DNA of 64,000 nt from JAKACA01 sp049510975 (GCA_049510975.1 JBEKYM010000007.1:1-64000); one strand, 5' to 3'; counted from the stretch's first letter, positions 20,311 to 29,946 are shown. Notes: generated by a model from the sequence alone, not told the origin. Translations and numbers: made by a program.

Positions 20311-23300
20311 GTGCGCCACGAGAACAGGTACCACAGGCTCCTCGTCGGGGCACTCGAGCTCGGTGTGCTCGCAGCTCTCGCCTACATCCCGCTACTGCTG
20401 ACCAAACCGGGCATGGTGGCAGCGGACACCAAGCAGTACCTCTACCTCGACCCCGGCACGCTCATGGCGCATGCCCTGTCGATGTGGGACCCGACCACGG
20501 CCGCCGGCACGGTCACCCACCAGCAGATCGGGTACCTCCTTCCGCAGGGGCCGTTCTACTGGGTCCTTGCCCGCCTCGGGTTCCCGACCTGGGTGGCGCA
20601 GCGCCTCTGGATGGGCAGCCTCTTGTTCGTCGCCGGAGCCGGCGTCCGCTACGCCGTAAAGACCGTCGGGCTCGTCGCCGCCGGCCCGCTCGTCGCCGGC
20701 GTGGTCTACGAGCTGAGCCCGTACTCGATGCAGTACATCGAACGCATCTCCGCAATCCTCATGCCCTGGGCGGCCCTCGGCTGGATGGTCGGCTTCACCG
20801 TGCTCGCATTGCGGAGGGGCGGCTGGAAGTACCCGGCGCTGTTCGCACTCGCCGTGGCGATCTCGGGCGGCACGAACGCCACGTCGCTCATCTACGTCGG
20901 GATCGGTCCCCTCGTCTGGGTGCTGTACGTGCTGTTCGGTACGCGGGACTCGACGGTCCTTCGCGTCGTCACCAGCGCGCTCAAGATCGGCTTCCTCTCG
21001 CTCGCCGTGTCGCTCTGGTGGATCGCCGGGTTGCGCACGGAGAGCGCCTATGGCATCGACGTGCTCAAGTTCACCGAGACGGTCCCCGCCATCGCCGGGC
21101 CTGCAACGGCATCAGAAGTCATGCGCGGTCTCGGTTACTGGTATTTCTACGGCAGCGACCGGCTGGGGCCGTGGCTGTCCTCGAGTGTCGAGTACACCGA
21201 GCGGATCGCCCTCATCGCCGTGAGCTTTTCCTTGCCGGTGGCGGGGTTTCTCGGCGCCATCGTCACGCGCTGGAGGGCTCGGGCGTACTTCGCTTTCCTC
21301 GGGCTCGTCGGGCTCGTGCTCTCCGTCGGAACTCACCCCTACGGCGGGCCGTCGATCCTCGGGGGCGCCCTCAAGACGTTCATGACTCAGACGACGGCGG
21401 GTTTCGCCCTGCGGTCCACTGACAGAGCCACGCCACTTGTCGTGCTGGCGCTGGCCGCCCTGCTCGGCGCCGGCCTGTCGGCACTGGCCACGAGCCTTGC
21501 GGGCTGGCGCCCGCGGGCGCGCTTTGCCGCCGTCGTCCCGGCCGGCCTGTGCGTGGCGCTCGCCGTCGTCAACGCCGGGCCGCTCATGACGGGCCTCGCC
21601 GTCGACCCCCATTTCGAGCGGCCGGAGAAGATCCCGTCCTACTTCTACGCCGCCGCCAAGTACCTCGACGCCCAAGGCAATTCGACCCGCGTGCTCATCG
21701 AGCCGGGCGACGACTTCGCCGACTACGACTGGGGCAACACGATCGACCCGGTGTGGCCCGGCGTGCTCACGCGGCCGTCGATCCAACGCCAGCAGCTCAT
21801 CGACGGCTCGACCGCCACGGCCGACCTGCTCTCCGCCTTCGATCTCACGCTCCAGCAGGGCACCTACGAGCCGAGCACGCTGGCGCCCATCGCCCGGCTG
21901 TTCAGCGCCGGCGACGTCGTCCTCGAGTCCGACTACCGCTTCTGGCACTACGACACACCGACGCCGCGACCGACCTGGGCGCTGTTCGACCCGCCGCCGG
22001 CCGGTATCGGCGATCCGATCGAGTTCGGAGCTCACCTGCCGAACGAGGCACCCGGTTACGCCTCCTTCCTCAACGAGCAAGCCCTCGCCACGCCGGCGAA
22101 CGCCCCTTGGCCGCCGCCGGTGGCCGTGTTCCCGGTGAGTGACGCTCGCCCCATCTACCGGGCGGAACCCGCCTCGGACCCGATCGTGATCGACGGGAGC
22201 GGCGAGGGCGTCGTGGCGGCCGCCGCCGCCGGCCTGCTGGCGGACAACCCGACGATCTTCTACGCGGGCACCCTCGACGGCCATCCCGAGCTCTTTCGCC
22301 AGGCGATCCCGGCCGGTGCCGAGCTCGTCCTGACGGACACCAACCGCAAGGAGGTGCGCCGGTGGTCGAGCGTGCGCGACAACATCGGTGAGACGCTGCC
22401 GGCGACTCCCGGACCGTCGACGCCGGATCCGACCGCCCAGCCACTCCAGGTCTTCACGACGTCGAGCAACGCCTCCCAGACGATCGCCACCTACTCCGAC
22501 GCCCACTACGTCTCGGCATCGTCCTACGGCAACCCGGTCGCCTTCACGTCGGAGGACCGGCCGTACATGGCTTTCGACGGCAACCCGCAGACGGCCTGGA
22601 CGACGGCCGCCTTCTCGCCGGCGGCCGAGCAGTGGCTGCAGGTCTCCCTCGACCACACCGTCACGACGGACCATCTCGACCTCGTGCAGCCGTACGACGA
22701 GCAGCCGAACCGGTGGATCACGAAGGTGACGCTGACGTTCAACGGCCACACGTCGGTCACGCGCACGCTCGGGAGCGCCTCCCGCCAGGCCGGCGGCCAG
22801 ATCGTGCGATTCCCCGCCCGCAGCTTCTCGACGTTGCGCGTGACCATCGATGCCACGAGCTGGACGCACACGAGCCTCGAAGGGGCGTCCGGCGTGGGCT
22901 TCGCCGAAGTGGGGATCCCCGGCGTCAACATCTTCGAAACGATGCAGCTCCCCTCGGACCTGCTCTCCGCCCTCGGCTCGGCCTCGCTCTCGCACCGGCT
23001 CTCGATCATCCTCACGCGTGACCGTGTCTCGCCCATCCCGCCACGGACCGACCCGGAGCTGTTCATGTCGCGGCGGTTCTCGTTGCCGACCGCCCGTACG
23101 TTCTCGATCGGCGGGACGGCTCGTATCTCCGCCCTCATCCCCGACAACGAGATCGACGACATCCTCGGCGGCCCGAACGTCTTCGGCGGCGCCATCCTCG
23201 GCTCGAACGAGCGCCTGCCGGGTGACTTGAACGCCCGTGCCGTCTTCGCCTTCGACCGAAACCCCGCCACCTTCTGGGGTCCCGGCTTCGACGCCCAGGC

Positions 23301-25095
23301 TCAGGTGGGTGCCTGGATGCAGGCCAACCTGACGCATCCGGTGACGTTCAACCACTTGAACCTGCAGATCGTGGCCGATCGCGAGCACTCGGTCCCGACC
23401 GAGCTGCGCATCACCACCAACGAGGGCGGGAACGTGCTGGTTCATCTCCCTGCCATCTCCGACGTCGACAAGCCCGGCGCCGTGGCCGACGTACCCGTTC
23501 ATTTCAAAGCGGTCACCGGCAGTGTCCTGCGGTTCACCGTCGAGGCCGTCCGGCAGGAGACGACTCTCAACTGGTACTCGCAGAAGCCGCTCGTGCTCCC
23601 CTTTGCCATCGCCTCCATCGGCGTTCCCGGCGTCCACTTCACACCCGAGAACCGCAAGTCCCAGATCCCGGCCGTCTGCCGGGGCAACCTCATGACGATC
23701 GACGGCAAGCGGGTGTGGCTGAAGGTGACCGGCACCGTGGGGACCGCCGAAGACCAGGGCGGTTTGCAGATCTCCGGTTGTGGGCCGGACGCCAAGGGGA
23801 TCCACCTCGGTCCCGGTGCCCACACGGTCATCACGAAGTGGGGCGAGCTGACGGGACTCGACGTCGACCGGCTCGTGTTCGACTCCGCCGCCGGCGGAGC
23901 GGCCGAACCGCTCCTGGCTGACGGTGACCTCCGGCCGGCGCCGGGCACGCTCGCCGGGGGCGGGTCGGCGGCGTTGGCGACACCGACGGTGCGGCTCGTT
24001 TCGTCGACGGCGACGAGCGCCCGTCTCGAGGTCTCCGGCGCCTCCAAGGCGTTCTGGCTCATCCTTGGCGAGAGCGTCAACGCCGGCTGGAAAGCCCAGA
24101 TCGTCGGCGGTCCGTCGCTCGGTGGCTCCACGCTCGTCGACGGCTACGCCAACGGCTGGTACGTCGTCCCGCACTCGGGTTCGTTCGCCGTGGACCTCAC
24201 CTGGGAGCCGCAGAAGGAAGTCGACGACGCCCTCGTGGCATCGGCGTTCGCCATCTTCGTCTGCTTGCTGCTCGCCTTCGTGCCGTGGCGCCGCATGCGG
24301 GGCCGGCGGAGCCGGCGGGGCGGTGGCGCTGGCGGTGGCCGGCGGGGCGGTCGGGGCCGGCGGGGCGGTGGCGCTGGGGCGTCGGCTGACGGTGAGGACG
24401 ACGCGGCCGTCGGAAGCGACGAGGTGGTCGGCGTCGACGGCGACGAGGTGCTGGTCGAGACCGATGCCTCGCCGGCGGTCGGTGAGGTCGCCCAGCCGGG
24501 CCACGCTGCCCGGCCGGGTGACGCTGTCCAGCCGGGTGACGCTGTCCAGCCGGGTGACGCTGCCCAGGCGGCGCCCGAGGCCGAGACGGGGGGCACCTTC
24601 GACGGCGGCTGGGAGGCAACGCTCGGCCCTCCCTGGCTGGCCGACGGTAGGCCGGCGGGTCTGCTGTCGTGTCTCGCCGTCGGAGCACTCGTCTTCGGTC
24701 TCTGCCTGCTCGTGCTCCCTCCGTTCTGGGCGCTCCACGCCGGCATCGCCCTCGGAGTGGTGTCGCTGCTGTGTGCACGTTTCGGCGGGGGGAGGCTCCT
24801 GCTCACTCTCGGCGTGCTCGCCGGCGCCGTGGTGGCCGCAACCGTCACGATCGTGGGCCAGGCGACGCACCACTACCCGCCAGGGGACAACTGGCCCGGC
24901 CAATTCCCGGGATCGAACATCGCCGCCCTCGTCGCCTTCGTCGCTCTCGCGGCCGACGCTCTCGTGGAGCTCGCACGCCAGCGGGCGGCCGGCCGAGCCG
25001 GCCGGCGCTCCGCCGAACCGGAGACGCCACCGGCGGCACCCGACGCCGGCGACCCCGTTGAAGCCCCCGTCGGAGCCGGCGCCGGCGAACCGTGA
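20311..25095 (+). CDS. alpha-(1->3)-arabinofuranosyltransferase, AftD-like (DUF3367)
   Basis: Very large GT-C-type membrane protein, about 1594 aa, related to mycobacterial AftD, which adds branching arabinofuranose to arabinogalactan/lipoarabinomannan using a polyprenyl-phosphate donor. The N-terminal membrane domain contains ADTKQYLYLDPG, LWMGSLLFVAGAGVRY-type helices and YELSPYSMQYIERIS. Two discoidin/F5-8C-like carbohydrate-binding modules follow (AFDGNPQTAWTT and AFDRNPATFWGPG). C-terminal helices flank a basic Gly/Arg-rich tract and an 18-bp coding repeat. GTG 20311 is preferred; GTG 20266 is in frame but overlaps the neighbouring gene. The stop codon lies inside a palindromic repeat. 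Confidence 0.9.
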   Translation: MRHENRYHRLLVGALELGVLAALAYIPLLLTKPGMVAADTKQYLYLDPGTLMAHALSMWDPTTAAGTVTHQQIGYLLPQGPFYWVLARLGFPTWVAQRLWMGSLLFVAGAGVRYAVKTVGLVAAGPLVAGVVYELSPYSMQYIERISAILMPWAALGWMVGFTVLALRRGGWKYPALFALAVAISGGTNATSLIYVGIGPLVWVLYVLFGTRDSTVLRVVTSALKIGFLSLAVSLWWIAGLRTESAYGIDVLKFTETVPAIAGPATASEVMRGLGYWYFYGSDRLGPWLSSSVEYTERIALIAVSFSLPVAGFLGAIVTRWRARAYFAFLGLVGLVLSVGTHPYGGPSILGGALKTFMTQTTAGFALRSTDRATPLVVLALAALLGAGLSALATSLAGWRPRARFAAVVPAGLCVALAVVNAGPLMTGLAVDPHFERPEKIPSYFYAAAKYLDAQGNSTRVLIEPGDDFADYDWGNTIDPVWPGVLTRPSIQRQQLIDGSTATADLLSAFDLTLQQGTYEPSTLAPIARLFSAGDVVLESDYRFWHYDTPTPRPTWALFDPPPAGIGDPIEFGAHLPNEAPGYASFLNEQALATPANAPWPPPVAVFPVSDARPIYRAEPASDPIVIDGSGEGVVAAAAAGLLADNPTIFYAGTLDGHPELFRQAIPAGAELVLTDTNRKEVRRWSSVRDNIGETLPATPGPSTPDPTAQPLQVFTTSSNASQTIATYSDAHYVSASSYGNPVAFTSEDRPYMAFDGNPQTAWTTAAFSPAAEQWLQVSLDHTVTTDHLDLVQPYDEQPNRWITKVTLTFNGHTSVTRTLGSASRQAGGQIVRFPARSFSTLRVTIDATSWTHTSLEGASGVGFAEVGIPGVNIFETMQLPSDLLSALGSASLSHRLSIILTRDRVSPIPPRTDPELFMSRRFSLPTARTFSIGGTARISALIPDNEIDDILGGPNVFGGAILGSNERLPGDLNARAVFAFDRNPATFWGPGFDAQAQVGAWMQANLTHPVTFNHLNLQIVADREHSVPTELRITTNEGGNVLVHLPAISDVDKPGAVADVPVHFKAVTGSVLRFTVEAVRQETTLNWYSQKPLVLPFAIASIGVPGVHFTPENRKSQIPAVCRGNLMTIDGKRVWLKVTGTVGTAEDQGGLQISGCGPDAKGIHLGPGAHTVITKWGELTGLDVDRLVFDSAAGGAAEPLLADGDLRPAPGTLAGGGSAALATPTVRLVSSTATSARLEVSGASKAFWLILGESVNAGWKAQIVGGPSLGGSTLVDGYANGWYVVPHSGSFAVDLTWEPQKEVDDALVASAFAIFVCLLLAFVPWRRMRGRRSRRGGGAGGGRRGGRGRRGGGAGASADGEDDAAVGSDEVVGVDGDEVLVETDASPAVGEVAQPGHAARPGDAVQPGDAVQPGDAAQAAPEAETGGTFDGGWEATLGPPWLADGRPAGLLSCLAVGALVFGLCLLVLPPFWALHAGIALGVVSLLCARFGGGRLLLTLGVLAGAVVAATVTIVGQATHHYPPGDNWPGQFPGSNIAALVAFVALAADALVELARQRAAGRAGRRSAEPETPPAAPDAGDPVEAPVGAGAGEP
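24490..24568 (+). repeat. 18-bp coding tandem repeat in aftD-like gene
   Basis: Four full units and a partial fifth; the third and fourth units (24526-24543 and 24544-24561) are identical. They encode a six-residue (A/V)QPGDA-type repeat in the cytosolic loop between the penultimate membrane helices. Confidence 0.85.
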
Positions 25096-25147
25096 GCACA
25101 AAGTGCACAAAACCGGCCCCGGGCGGTCACTTCGTGCACACGGTTCG
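25086..25147. repeat. long palindromic repeat, copy 1
   Basis: Two 20-nt arms, 25086-25105 and 25128-25147, match as an inverted repeat at 18 of 20 positions (left arm begins CGAACCGTGAGCACAAAG), with a 22-nt loop. The left arm contains the stop codon of the aftD-like gene. A diverged second copy lies at 36035-36096 in another convergent gap. It may act as a bidirectional terminator or be a REP-like dispersed element. Confidence 0.85.
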
Positions 25148-25272
25148 GCCGAGGCCGGCTCCGTCACACGGCTTGGCCGAGGCCGGCTCCGTCACACGGC
25201 TGGGCCGAGGCCGGCTCCGTCACACGGCTGGGCCGAGGCCGGCTCCGTCACACGGCTGGGCCGAGGCCGGCC
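25141..25272. repeat. 28-bp tandem repeat (minisatellite), 4.7 units
   Basis: Units begin at 25141, 25169, 25197, 25225 and 25253 (last one partial). The third and fourth are identical; the first differs by CGGTTCGG in place of CGGCTGGG and is itself the end of the palindrome's right arm. The core reads GGCCGAGGCCGGCTCCGTCA. It ends 9 bp before the stop of the convergent glycosyltransferase gene and is non-coding. Confidence 0.9.
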
Positions 25273-25280
25273 CGACGACG

Positions 25281-26552
25281 CTAGGGCCGAGCCCTGACCT
25301 CTCGGCGGCGACCCCGCCGGGATCTTGAGCCGGTCTCGGCTGCGAGCAGTTCGAGCGTCGACACGGCGGTCGCCTCCCAGGAGTATCGGGCCGACCGCTC
25401 GAGCGCCGCTCTCGACATCTTGCGGCGGAGGACACCGTCCGCCAGCACACGGTCGACGCTCTTCACGAATTGATCCTCGTTGTCGAACAGCAGCCCGGTC
25501 ACCCCGTCGTCGACGGCATCCAGGTGGCCGGCGATGCGGGAGACGACCGCCGGCGTTCCGCTGGCGGCAGCCTCCGTGACGGTCATCCCCCAGCCCTCAC
25601 GGGCCGAGGTCGAGATGAGAACCCACGCTCGCCGGTACAACGCCAGGAGCTCGTCGTCGCTGAGGTGCCCGGCAAGGCGAACGACGTTGCCAACACCCGC
25701 TTCCTCGATGGCTGCCTCGAGTGCCGGACGCTCATAGCCCTCGCCCACAATGACGATCTCGAGATCCGGGTGCAGGGCCGCCAGCGGCTGAGCGGCCGCG
25801 ATGACACGGTCGAACTGCTTGACGGGGACGAGCCGGCCCACTGCCACGACGAGCGGGTGGTCCGCCTTGGCGCCGATCGTGCGGGTCGAGCCGGTGATGT
25901 CGGGTGCAAAACGCCCGTCGATCCCCGGTGCCACGACGCTCACCCGATCCGGGCGCATGCCGAGCGACTCCACGATCTCCTCCCGTGACGACTCCGACAG
26001 CGTCACGATCCGGCTCCGGCGGTACAAAGGCGGCGCCAGGCGCGACTCGAGGGTGTTGCCGGCCGCCGCCAGCCGCTTCGGGAGCACCATCTTCCACATC
26101 TCGGCGTGCACGTGGTGCAGGAACACGACTCGGGGCCCCCGCCACCACAGCGGGCTGAGGAACGGCATCCCGTTCCAGATCTCGACCAGGCCGTCGAGGC
26201 GGCCCATCGGCCCGAAGCGCCCGGCAGCCATCTCGAGGGGAGCCTGTGCGAACACGGCGTACCGGCCGGCGCGGCGCACCGCCCGATAGCCGTTCCGGGT
26301 GACCTGCTGAGGCGCCCCCACGACGGCGCTCGTGCGCATGACGACGTCGATACCTGCAGCTGCCCAGCGGCTGGCGATCTCGTGAGCGTGCAGCTCGGAG
26401 CCGCCCGCCTCGGGATCGTCCAGGTCCCTCCAGGCGACCATGCCGATGCGGCGCAGGCCGGCGGCAGCGGCCACCGAAGCCAGCAGCTCGATCCGATCTG
26501 TCGCCGGCGGTGAGCTCACCACCGTCGGCTCGAAGGCGCCGGACGCGCTCAC
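25281..26552 (-). CDS. glycosyltransferase family 4
   Basis: Predicted cytosolic GT-B glycosyltransferase using a nucleotide-sugar donor, 423 aa. The N-terminal domain has GMVAWRDLDDPEAGGSELHAHEI, the acceptor-side glycine-rich region. The C-terminal donor domain shows VVAVGRLVPVKQFDRVI, IVGEGYERPALE and the E-x7-E motif in EGWGMTVTEAAASGTPAV. It starts at GTG 26552 in a GTGA overlap with the flavoprotein stop, so it is the last gene of a three-gene operon. The C-terminus is Arg-rich. Sugar and acceptor are unknown; context with an AftD-like gene suggests a cell-wall or lipoglycan polymer. Confidence 0.88.
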   Translation of the reverse strand: MSASGAFEPTVVSSPPATDRIELLASVAAAAGLRRIGMVAWRDLDDPEAGGSELHAHEIASRWAAAGIDVVMRTSAVVGAPQQVTRNGYRAVRRAGRYAVFAQAPLEMAAGRFGPMGRLDGLVEIWNGMPFLSPLWWRGPRVVFLHHVHAEMWKMVLPKRLAAAGNTLESRLAPPLYRRSRIVTLSESSREEIVESLGMRPDRVSVVAPGIDGRFAPDITGSTRTIGAKADHPLVVAVGRLVPVKQFDRVIAAAQPLAALHPDLEIVIVGEGYERPALEAAIEEAGVGNVVRLAGHLSDDELLALYRRAWVLISTSAREGWGMTVTEAAASGTPAVVSRIAGHLDAVDDGVTGLLFDNEDQFVKSVDRVLADGVLRRKMSRAALERSARYSWEATAVSTLELLAAETGSRSRRGRRREVRARP

Positions 26553-28156
26553 GAACGAGCCGGCAGCACGGGGGCCGAGCGGCCCGACATCGAGGAGTTG
26601 TCGGAGCCGCCTTGCGCCGATGCTTTGCCGACCTGCTCCTCGTGGTACTCCGCCTCGACGTTCACGTTCCAAGTGTCGTACGACTCGCCGAAGAGGTTCT
26701 CCACAGTCAGCAGGGCCGTCAGCATCGAATGGTCTTGGTTGTTGTACCGGTGCATCCCGTTGCGGCCCACAGGGTGGACGTTGGGGACCTCGGCGTCCAA
26801 GAAGCCCCGGATGATCTCGACCCGCTCGGCGTAGCCGCTGTCGTAGACCGGATAGGCCTTCGGCATGCGAACGACGTAGCCTCGCTCGACATCAGATGGG
26901 TCGACGAGCCCGATGGCGGCGAGCTCGCTCGTCCCGAGGGCGATGAGGTCGTCGTCGGCCATGCTCCAGAGCTCGTCGCCCTCGAACACGAAGTACTCGA
27001 GGCCGAGACACGTCCGCCCGTCCTTCACCATCTCCGGTGACCAGGAGCCGAAGTTCTGCACCCGCCCCAACTTGACCCGGTCGTGGACGTAGATCCAGTT
27101 GTCGGGAAACCCGCGATCCGCTGGGACGACGAGCGCAACCGTGAGGAAGTCGCGGTAGTGCAGCCCCTTCGCGGCCATCTGCACCTCTTCGGGAGCCGGC
27201 GGATCCATGGCGAGGATCAGCTCGCTGATCGGCATGGACGAGATCACGTGATCGACCGGGATCTCCTCGTGCGCCGGCGCTCCGCCGGTGCCGGCTGACT
27301 CGACCTCCACGGCGACCGCACGCCCACCGGCACGGCGGACCCTTGTGACCCAACGGCTGAAGTTGACCGTCGAGCCCTGAGCCTCGACGAGCTCGGTCGC
27401 CCGCTCCCACATCATTCCGGGGCCGAGGCGCGGGTACTCGAACTCCTCGATGAGCGACGTGATGACCTTCTGGTTGCGCTTCGGAAGGAGGGCGTTCGTG
27501 AGCGCCTTCCAGAGTGACAGGTTCTTGATCCGCTGCGCCGCCCAGTCTGCCTGGATCTCCGAGGCAGGCATTCCCCAGACCTTCTCGGTGTAGGTCTTGA
27601 AGAACATTCGATACAGCCGCCAGCCGAACCGCGACGCCACCCAACCCTCGAACGTGTGAGGGTCCTTCGGCCGGCGGATGCGCACCCACACGTACGAGAA
27701 ACCGCACTTCATCGACTCCACGAGCCCCAATCCCTTGAGGGCGTTGCCGAGCTGGATCGGATAGTCGAAGAACTTGCCGTTGTAGTAGATGCGGCTCAGC
27801 CGCGGCCGAAGCAGGAGATCCTCCGGCCCGAGGATCTCGTGCCAGAGCGACTCCACCTCGGGGACCTTCGTGAAGAAACGGTGCCCCCCGATGTCGAACC
27901 GCCACCCCTCCCGCTCCACGGTGCGGGCGATCCCGCCCATCACCGAGTCGGCTTCGATGACTCTGCAGGTGACCCCTCGCTTCCCGAGGGCATAGGCGGC
28001 CGTAAGGCCAGCCGGACCGGCTCCGACGATGAGGACGTGGCCGGGCGCCTCGGCCTCGGCGGGCGACGGCTGGGGGGCTGATGCGTCGGGAGCAGACGCA
28101 GACACGGGCGCGCGCGTCTGTCCGGCGGTGGGCACCATCGTGTCATTCTCGCGCAT
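26549..28156 (-). CDS. FAD-dependent oxidoreductase (HemY/Glf-like)
   Basis: NAD(P)/FAD-binding protein of the amine-oxidase/UDP-galactopyranose-mutase superfamily, 535 aa from ATG 28156 (ATG 28138 is the alternative). After an Ala/Pro-rich leader of about 38 residues the dinucleotide fold is HVLIVGAGPAGLTAAYALG, then GGIARTVEREGWRFDIGGHRFF and the C-terminal VGRNGMHRYNNQDHSMLTAL, which binds flavin in this family. It lies between two glycosyltransferases, which suggests it modifies or isomerises a sugar or lipid carrier for the same glycan. It could be a mutase like Glf, but the diagnostic residues cannot be confirmed by eye. Confidence 0.85.
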   Translation of the reverse strand: MRENDTMVPTAGQTRAPVSASAPDASAPQPSPAEAEAPGHVLIVGAGPAGLTAAYALGKRGVTCRVIEADSVMGGIARTVEREGWRFDIGGHRFFTKVPEVESLWHEILGPEDLLLRPRLSRIYYNGKFFDYPIQLGNALKGLGLVESMKCGFSYVWVRIRRPKDPHTFEGWVASRFGWRLYRMFFKTYTEKVWGMPASEIQADWAAQRIKNLSLWKALTNALLPKRNQKVITSLIEEFEYPRLGPGMMWERATELVEAQGSTVNFSRWVTRVRRAGGRAVAVEVESAGTGGAPAHEEIPVDHVISSMPISELILAMDPPAPEEVQMAAKGLHYRDFLTVALVVPADRGFPDNWIYVHDRVKLGRVQNFGSWSPEMVKDGRTCLGLEYFVFEGDELWSMADDDLIALGTSELAAIGLVDPSDVERGYVVRMPKAYPVYDSGYAERVEIIRGFLDAEVPNVHPVGRNGMHRYNNQDHSMLTALLTVENLFGESYDTWNVNVEAEYHEEQVGKASAQGGSDNSSMSGRSAPVLPARS

Positions 28157-28205
28157 CAGTCGCTTCCATTGCCTTTCAGGCGGTCCGGCCCCCGCCGAGG
28201 TGTCC

Positions 28206-29939
28206 TCATCGCGGCGTGAACCGGTCCAAGGTCGAGCCCTCGTAGATCTCGAAGGGCGTGTCGGCTTTGAGGGTGTTGAGCAACACCTTGTAGTGGTGAC
28301 CGGGCCAGGAGATGAGATCGTGCAGGATCGTCTGGCACTTCGACCCGTAGCCGTTATAGAGGGGCGCCCAGACGTAGAAGACCGTTCCGCTCGCACCTGC
28401 CAGTCGTTCGACCTTGTGAACGAAGTCCTTCGTCGAGGCGGCCGCCACGGTCTTCAGGTAGTCGACCCAGTCGACGATCTCCGGTGGCGAGTCTCTCGGG
28501 AAGGTGATCTCGTCGAACCTTCCGGCGAGCACGCGGCTGACCGCCGGCCCGAGCTGGTCGGGGCAGTAGGCGATGACGTCGCCCGGCCGCGCCTCGGCCA
28601 GGATGGCAGTGCCGACCTTGCCGGCGCCCGTGCGCTGGATGAAGGCGTTGGGAACCGCCGCCAGGAATCCGAGCAGGACGGCAAGGGCCAGGAGCCCGAT
28701 CCTGGTCCGGCGGTCGCCGATGGTCGTGAGGCCGTAGGCGATGACGAGGAGGGCGGGGAAGAGAACGGCGGCGGTGTAGCGATCGGCAAACGTCGACCCG
28801 TCGATCCGGCCGGCGAGGATGCCGAGCACGAGCGTGCCGAGGACAATTCCGGCGAGCACCCGCACTCCTGGGCGAGTGCGGATGTCGAGCACGACGAGCC
28901 AGCGGTTCAGCGGCGCGCCGAAGACGCCGAGGACGCCGAAGAAGAAGAACATCGCCGCCAGGGCGCGCCCAGGGTCCGAGTCACCGCCGGCGAACTGGGT
29001 CATCGTGTACACGACGGCCGTCAGCTGAGCCGGTGCCGCCCACGGCGTGCCCGTATGGCGCGTCTGGAAGAGCAGCGTCGGCAACCACGGCACGAAGCTG
29101 AGACAGCCGACGGCGACGGCCACGAGCCCGTAGCGACAGGCACGCTGGTACGGCCCCTTCCAAGCACACCACGCCAGGCCGATCCCGAGCAGGGCGACCG
29201 AGTACAGCGTCCAGTAGTGGCTGTAGAGCGACGCCGACGTGAGCACCGCCAGGCCGACGGCGTTCCAAAGGCTCGGGCGCCGCAACAACGACGTCAGCGA
29301 CAGCACCGTGAGGGTTCCGAGCAAGATGACCAAGCCGTACATGCGGGCTTCGGTGTCGTAGTAGACGACGAACGGCGATGTCGCCACGAGCAGCGTGACC
29401 GCCCATGCCGTCGCCCGTCCGCGTGCGCGCCGAGCAGCCCCATCCTCGGGCGAGGCGTTCTCGAGCGTCCACCAGCGTGATCCGATGCGGTACCCGGTGA
29501 CCCAGGCAATCGGGAGGTTGATCACGCCGAGCACACCCGACAGCGACCGCGTCGCCAGGTTGCTCTGGCCGAACAGCTGCATCCAAAAGTGCAAGAGGTA
29601 GTAGTAGAGCGGCGGGGCACCGTCGTCGCGCAGCAGCCCGGGTATCTCGTGCAGCGGCGCCCGCGCGATGTCGACGGTGAGCGCCTCGTCGAGCCAGAGT
29701 GCCGACGGCGTCTGGAACCTCAGCCAGATCGCCAGCCCGAGGGTGACGACAACGGCGGCCTTTGCGGCGATCGCCCAGCCGGGCCAGCGCGCAGATCCCC
29801 CCGGTGTGTCGCTTGAATCGGGCTCGTCCGATCCGCCACCCTGATCGCTCGATGCACCGGCGCCGGCATCGTCGCCGGAGAGCGCGTCGTCGTGGGCGGT
29901 CACCTCGGAGGTCCGCACCAGCGGGTCTTCGAGGTGCAT
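28206..29939 (-). CDS. GT-C membrane glycosyltransferase (PMT/GT39-like)
   Basis: Polytopic membrane protein, 577 aa, with a roughly 50-residue acidic Ser/Gly-rich cytosolic leader and about ten to twelve hydrophobic segments. The first extracytoplasmic loop carries LWLDEALTVDIARAPLHEIP, the acidic D-E motif typical of GT39/GT83 lipid-linked sugar transferases, followed by DDGAPPLYYYLLHFWMQLFG. It is the first gene of the operon with the flavoprotein and GT4 gene. ATG 29939 is 7 nt from a TATCAT hexamer, so the mRNA is probably leaderless. It would use a polyprenyl-phosphate sugar on the outer face of the membrane. Confidence 0.88.
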   Translation of the reverse strand: MHLEDPLVRTSEVTAHDDALSGDDAGAGASSDQGGGSDEPDSSDTPGGSARWPGWAIAAKAAVVVTLGLAIWLRFQTPSALWLDEALTVDIARAPLHEIPGLLRDDGAPPLYYYLLHFWMQLFGQSNLATRSLSGVLGVINLPIAWVTGYRIGSRWWTLENASPEDGAARRARGRATAWAVTLLVATSPFVVYYDTEARMYGLVILLGTLTVLSLTSLLRRPSLWNAVGLAVLTSASLYSHYWTLYSVALLGIGLAWCAWKGPYQRACRYGLVAVAVGCLSFVPWLPTLLFQTRHTGTPWAAPAQLTAVVYTMTQFAGGDSDPGRALAAMFFFFGVLGVFGAPLNRWLVVLDIRTRPGVRVLAGIVLGTLVLGILAGRIDGSTFADRYTAAVLFPALLVIAYGLTTIGDRRTRIGLLALAVLLGFLAAVPNAFIQRTGAGKVGTAILAEARPGDVIAYCPDQLGPAVSRVLAGRFDEITFPRDSPPEIVDWVDYLKTVAAASTKDFVHKVERLAGASGTVFYVWAPLYNGYGSKCQTILHDLISWPGHHYKVLLNTLKADTPFEIYEGSTLDRFTPR

Positions 29940-29946
29940 CGGGGTG

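Noticed and set aside
21112..25167. Very long minus-strand open frame (about 1350 codons) opposite the aftD-like gene
   Set aside because: Its translation is Arg/Gly/Asp-rich with no motif, and the plus strand encodes a recognisable membrane glycosyltransferase; such antisense frames are normal in very G+C-rich DNA.
25141..25272. Regular 28-bp repeats as a CRISPR array
   Set aside because: Units are directly tandem with no spacers, and there are no cas genes.
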